Below are positions 14,822 to 18,046 of a stretch of 18,046 nt of DNA, piece after piece. A program made the translations under genes and the position numbers. Each line of letters starts with the position of its first letter. Within the stretch, counting starts at the first letter, position 1. This DNA comes from JBGTGG01 sp041746855 (GTDB taxonomy: Bacteria > Bacteroidota > Bacteroidia > Cytophagales > Cyclobacteriaceae): positions 1 to 18,046 of the forward strand of contig JBGTGG010000253.1 of the NCBI GenBank assembly GCA_041746855.1, read 5' to 3'. The notes below the pieces were generated by a model. That model searched no databases, was not told the DNA's origin, and was given only the letters and a program-made list of their open reading frames with translations.

Positions 14822-15571
14822 TTATTTTTTGTATTTGCTGAAAAGCTCCATCGTATAATCCAGCAAATCAACACCGCCATGTTTTCCATGGCCGGGGATT
14901 ACATACTGCACATCGGTAAATCGGTTTTTAACACTCAATACCGTTGCTGACCATTCCGGCAAAACGGATTCTTCAATATATCCTTCGTTGGCGTTCAGGG
15001 CTTTTATCAAGCATCCACCAAAAAGTACTTTCTCCTGTGGGATGTAGCTTACGCTATTGTCTATCGTATGGCCACGTCCTGCGAAAAAAGTGGTTACTTC
15101 CGTGTTGCCAATAGTGGTAATGTGTTGATCGGTAAAACCAATGGTCGGAATTTCTTTTCCGGATTCTTTTGCGAGTCGGATGGTTTCAACATTGGCGAGG
15201 GAAGGGATTCCCGCTTCATGAAAAACAGGAAGTCCACCGAGGCAATCTTCATGCGAATGGCTTACAAACACAGTTTTGATGGTTGCGCCTTGCGTTGTTT
15301 GAATCCATTCAATCAGCTCGCGTGACGCCTCATCAGTGGCAGGAGTATCGAATACCATCGCCTCGTTTTCGTTGATGTAGATCAACCCGTTGCACGGTAC
15401 TTTTCCGAAATCATTGGTTTGTAAATAGGAGGTATGGATAAAGGTGTTGTTTGTTAATTTTGAAATTTCGAGCAACTCGGTTTTATACAATTCATTGGAA
15501 GGAGAACAAGAAATAAAACAGGTGATAAAAGCAAAAACAAGGAAAGCGAATTTCATTTTCACATTCATCAT
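14822..15571 (-). CDS. Subclass-B1-type metallo-beta-lactamase-fold lipoprotein
   Basis: The 249-residue protein starts with a lipoprotein signal (FISC, Cys22), suggesting attachment to a membrane. The zinc ligands of a subclass B1 enzyme are all present: HSHED (105-109) gives His105, His107 and Asp109; GRGHTIDN (165-172) gives His168; GGC (185-187) gives Cys187; PGHGKHGG (226-233) gives His228. Cys110 after the Asp is like CcrA, where other B1 enzymes have Arg. This points to a true B1 beta-lactamase rather than a generic MBL-fold hydrolase, so it could hydrolyse carbapenems, but activity is inference. Its start codon shares one base with the cdsA stop (TAATG), which couples translation. A second ATG lies one codon in, and Met6 is also possible. 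No mobile element is near, so it is likely a resident gene. Confidence 0.88.
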   Translation of the reverse strand: MMNVKMKFAFLVFAFITCFISCSPSNELYKTELLEISKLTNNTFIHTSYLQTNDFGKVPCNGLIYINENEAMVFDTPATDEASRELIEWIQTTQGATIKTVFVSHSHEDCLGGLPVFHEAGIPSLANVETIRLAKESGKEIPTIGFTDQHITTIGNTEVTTFFAGRGHTIDNSVSYIPQEKVLFGGCLIKALNANEGYIEESVLPEWSATVLSVKNRFTDVQYVIPGHGKHGGVDLLDYTMELFSKYKK

Positions 15572-16401
15572 TAAAAAATCTCCATATACGCGGTAATAAA
15601 AGGCGCAGAGATCAACAATCCGTCAAACCGATCCAGGAAGCCACCGTGGCCCGGCAGACTGTTACCAGAGTCTTTGATTTCGATGCTACGCTTTAGTAAT
15701 GACTCCACTAAATCACCAAACGTGCCACCAATGATGATGATAACCGCCACAACAAACCAGCCGGTCGGGCTCATGGTGGTGCAATAGCGGGAGATGAAAT
15801 ACGCAAAGACCAATGCAAGCACAGCGCCACCGACAAAACCTTCCCAGGATTTTTTTGGGGAGATACGTTCGAAGAGTTTTCGTTTCCCAAAAAGTGTTCC
15901 CGCAATGAATGCGCCTGAATCACTCGCCCACAGGATAAACAAACAACCAAAAAGGATTTCGTAGTTATAGTATCCGTTTTCAAACGATGCAATGTTCAAC
16001 AACGAAAAAGGAATGGCTACATAAAAGATTCCGAGAAAGGTAAAGGCAATATTCGTGAATGGCTTTTTCTCTTGTTTTTTATAAAGTTTAATAAGGTACA
16101 CCATCGTGATCAATGGAAAGATCAAATAGTAATACACTTGTGGTATATCGCCCCGTGAAATAAAAAACGACATTGAAAAAATAGTAATGCCGCAGATGGT
16201 GCCGAATGTTTTTTGCGGGATCATGCCATCCAATAACGTGAGTGCATAGAATTCCCATAAGGCCAATGCGGAAATTGTAAGGAACAATGCAAAGTATGTC
16301 CAGTCACTAAAGACCACACAAAAAATAATTACCGCAGCACCAGCCAATCCTGTGATGATGCGTTGTGTTAAGTTGTTATATTTTGATAGAGGTTTCGTCA
16401 A
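15571..16401 (-). CDS. cdsA: Phosphatidate cytidylyltransferase (CDP-diacylglycerol synthase)
   Basis: This integral inner-membrane enzyme joins CTP and phosphatidic acid to CDP-diacylglycerol, the precursor of all phospholipids. The 276-residue protein has about seven or eight membrane segments. The family signature is complete in GDLVESLLKR (229-238), KDSGNSLPGHGG (243-254) and DRFD (257-260); WASDSGAF (158-165) and SPKKSWEG (181-188) are also conserved. The start appears to be TTG at 16399-16401, overlapping the CPBP stop (TTGA). An in-frame stop lies 15 bases upstream and the next ATG would remove the first 59 residues, so no ATG start is possible. It is the middle gene of a coupled CPBP-cdsA-metallo-beta-lactamase operon. 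Confidence 0.95.
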   Translation of the reverse strand: MTKPLSKYNNLTQRIITGLAGAAVIIFCVVFSDWTYFALFLTISALALWEFYALTLLDGMIPQKTFGTICGITIFSMSFFISRGDIPQVYYYLIFPLITMVYLIKLYKKQEKKPFTNIAFTFLGIFYVAIPFSLLNIASFENGYYNYEILFGCLFILWASDSGAFIAGTLFGKRKLFERISPKKSWEGFVGGAVLALVFAYFISRYCTTMSPTGWFVVAVIIIIGGTFGDLVESLLKRSIEIKDSGNSLPGHGGFLDRFDGLLISAPFITAYMEIF

Positions 16402-17333
16402 GCGGAAAGTTGTTTATTGGAATAATGTCTATAAAAAGCAGTGAGCAAGAAAGTAGTGAGTCCTGCACTTATCGCCACCATTTGCCACGGCAAAGCTTCG
16501 GTACTTTCAAGGTCATATTCAAAAGCACCTTGTTGATAAAAGTAAAGTGCTGTAACAGATGCAGCATTGTTAACAAAGTGTGCAAACATGGCCAGGCTTA
16601 AACTTCCCGACCAATGATATAAATATCCAAACAATGCACCGAGGAACATACGCGGTACGAACCCGAAGAATTGCATGTGCATGGTGCTAAACAAAATGGC
16701 AGCTAACCAAATCGATACATGCACATTGACGCCTGATTTAATAAATTCTTTTTGCAGCAATCCCCGAAAGACCAATTCTTCACCGATGCCCGGCAATACG
16801 GCAATCACAAAAAGCGCCAACAACAATTGCCCGGTAGTTTCAAAGTTGGTGAGGAAAGTGGTAACTTTTTCAGCAAAATCTTCTTTTTCCCGCGCCCATT
16901 CTTCCAGGCCTTTTAGCGATTCCGGAAATGTGATGTTGGAATTCCATTCAATGAAAAACGAGTTCACACCAACAAAGACAACCACTGTTAAGATGATGAG
17001 TAAAATGGGTTTGATATCAAATTGATCTTGCTTGAAGAAATCAGTTACCGATCTACGAATGGCCAACAACAACAACGAAGGGCCAACGATCAATCCCACG
17101 AAAGTGGCACACCCCTGCATAATGTAGAGCGGGATTTTAATTTCCGGATGTGCCGTAGGGTTTTGGATAGCTTCCACCAACTCCGTCAAACTTCCATCGT
17201 AAAAAGGGATGGCGACCATGATACCCACAAGCGGCCCGACAATCCCAAACCCGATTAAAACGGTTACGAGTGTAAGGAAAATCACTAAAAGCGGATGGGT
17301 GTCCGGGGAATTACGTATCAAGGGGTCCGTCAT
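16398..17333 (-). CDS. CPBP-family intramembrane metalloprotease
   Basis: This is a CPBP (Abi) family membrane protein, related to CAAX prenyl proteases; bacterial members are proposed to act in peptide processing, bacteriocin immunity or membrane upkeep. The predicted 311-residue form has about seven membrane segments. GIGEELVFRGLLQ (183-195) carries the EExxxR motif (Glu185, Glu186, Arg190), FSTMH (215-219) gives the FxxxH motif, and AHFVNN (251-256) the last one, so the catalytic set looks whole. An open frame extends up to 17522, but its extra 63 residues overlap the opposite-strand dihydrouridine synthase start and read as non-membrane, cysteine-rich noise. I therefore set the start at the ATG at 17331-17333 (MTDPLIRNSP). 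It overlaps cdsA by three or four bases. Confidence 0.88.
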   Translation of the reverse strand: MTDPLIRNSPDTHPLLVIFLTLVTVLIGFGIVGPLVGIMVAIPFYDGSLTELVEAIQNPTAHPEIKIPLYIMQGCATFVGLIVGPSLLLLAIRRSVTDFFKQDQFDIKPILLIILTVVVFVGVNSFFIEWNSNITFPESLKGLEEWAREKEDFAEKVTTFLTNFETTGQLLLALFVIAVLPGIGEELVFRGLLQKEFIKSGVNVHVSIWLAAILFSTMHMQFFGFVPRMFLGALFGYLYHWSGSLSLAMFAHFVNNAASVTALYFYQQGAFEYDLESTEALPWQMVAISAGLTTFLLTAFYRHYSNKQLSA

Positions 17334-17470
17334 TTCTTGTGGAATTGTACTAGCTTTGCAGCCAAAACAAGCGATAAATCGGCAATTAACCAATTTAAGC
17401 TTGTTTGCACAATGTTTAAGTAGCGCGTCATTCAGCGCGGAAGCGATGAATTTTTGGGTTAATAAGTAAA

Positions 17471-18046
17471 ATGGTAAAAATCGGTAACATAGCATTGGGT
17501 GAATTTCCCTTATTGCTCGCACCCATGGAGGACGTGAGCGATCCGCCTTTTCGTGCGGTGTGCAAAGAGCATGGTGCCGATTTGATGTATACGGAATTCA
17601 TTTCTTCCGAAGGGTTGATCCGCGATGCAGCCAAAAGCCTCCAAAAACTCGACATCTTCGAATATGAACGTCCGATTGGGATTCAACTTTTCGGAAGTGA
17701 GATCGACCACATGAAAATGTCGGCAGAAATTGCCACGAAAGCCAATCCTGATTTAATCGATATCAACTATGGTTGCCCCGTGAAAGCGGTGGCTTGTCGC
17801 GGTGCGGGTGCTGCACTTTTGCAAGATATTCCCAAGATGGTGAGTATGACTTCCGAAATTGTGAAGAGCACGCATCTTCCTGTTACAGTGAAAACGCGCC
17901 TGGGCTGGGATGAAAAAACCAAAAATGTAGTAGATACTGCCGAGCGCTTGCAAGACATCGGAATCCAGGCGTTGACGGTTCACGGTCGCACCCGTGTACA
18001 AATGTATAAGGGCAGTGCCGACTGGACTTTGATTCGGGAGATCAAA
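17471..18046 (+). CDS. dusB: tRNA-dihydrouridine synthase, partial (cut by window end)
   Basis: Dus enzymes use FMN and NADPH to reduce uridines in tRNA to dihydrouridine. The open frame runs from the ATG at 17471 to the window end without a stop (192 codons, about 60% of the usual length). Visible motifs are APMEDVSDPPFR (17-28, FMN phosphate site), IQLFGSE (71-77), INYGCPVKAV (98-107) with the catalytic Cys102, VKTRLGWD (140-147) with Lys141, and HGRTRVQMYKG (171-181). DusB is the usual family in Bacteroidota, and the GCPVK form fits, but the assignment among Dus subfamilies is tentative. It is divergent from the CPBP gene with 137 bases between them. No Shine-Dalgarno is seen; the start is preceded by AATAAGTAAA. 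Confidence 0.93.
   Translation, partial: MVKIGNIALGEFPLLLAPMEDVSDPPFRAVCKEHGADLMYTEFISSEGLIRDAAKSLQKLDIFEYERPIGIQLFGSEIDHMKMSAEIATKANPDLIDINYGCPVKAVACRGAGAALLQDIPKMVSMTSEIVKSTHLPVTVKTRLGWDEKTKNVVDTAERLQDIGIQALTVHGRTRVQMYKGSADWTLIREIK

Overview
The window looks like chromosomal DNA from a free-living member of the Bacteroidota, most likely of the Cytophagales type. The support is a TonB-dependent receptor with an N-terminal carboxypeptidase-regulatory-like domain, promoters of the TTTG-N~21-TAnnTTTG kind, few Shine-Dalgarno sequences, lipoproteins with acidic residues after the lipobox cysteine, a GldL-like small membrane protein, and short palindromic intergenic repeats. Hand-counted samples suggest core genes at roughly 42-60% GC and the stretch around 13.0-14.8 kb nearer 38%. 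No tRNA, rRNA, CRISPR array, transposase or integrase was seen.

Layout. Bases 1-556 hold no gene but two direct ~214-bp repeat copies 240 bp apart, each able to fold into a nested two-hairpin structure. A TonB-dependent receptor (557-2923, +) follows. It converges on a small exported protein of unknown function, with a GC-rich double inverted repeat between them. A degenerate third copy of the repeat end lies at about 3.6 kb. The minus strand then carries an alpha/beta hydrolase, phosphatidylserine decarboxylase (psd), and glutamate dehydrogenase, which has its own promoter and terminator. A plus-strand lipoprotein of unknown function (6712-7620) ends at a bidirectional terminator shared with the cysE-cysM pair for cysteine synthesis. 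Upstream of these on the minus strand are an HD-superfamily hydrolase and a secreted beta-lactamase-fold serine hydrolase (one pair), a TonB C-terminal-domain protein overlapping a VanZ-like membrane protein (another pair), and a two-TM/PH-like protein.

Bases 13081-14751 hold the least ordinary cluster: a GldL-like two-TM protein, a ClpP/SDH-type serine protease with a C-terminal four-cysteine zinc ribbon, and a 71-residue protein, all tightly spaced and AT-richer than their neighbours. Next comes a tightly coupled minus-strand operon of a CPBP intramembrane protease, phosphatidate cytidylyltransferase (cdsA) and a subclass-B1-type metallo-beta-lactamase-fold lipoprotein. Divergent from it, and cut by the window end, is a tRNA-dihydrouridine synthase.

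Working together: cdsA and psd are two steps of phosphatidylethanolamine synthesis (the serine transferase between them is not in the window), and cysE-cysM form the two-step route from serine to cysteine. The best candidates for something undescribed are the protease/zinc-ribbon module and the structured repeat family. Both functional ideas are inference.
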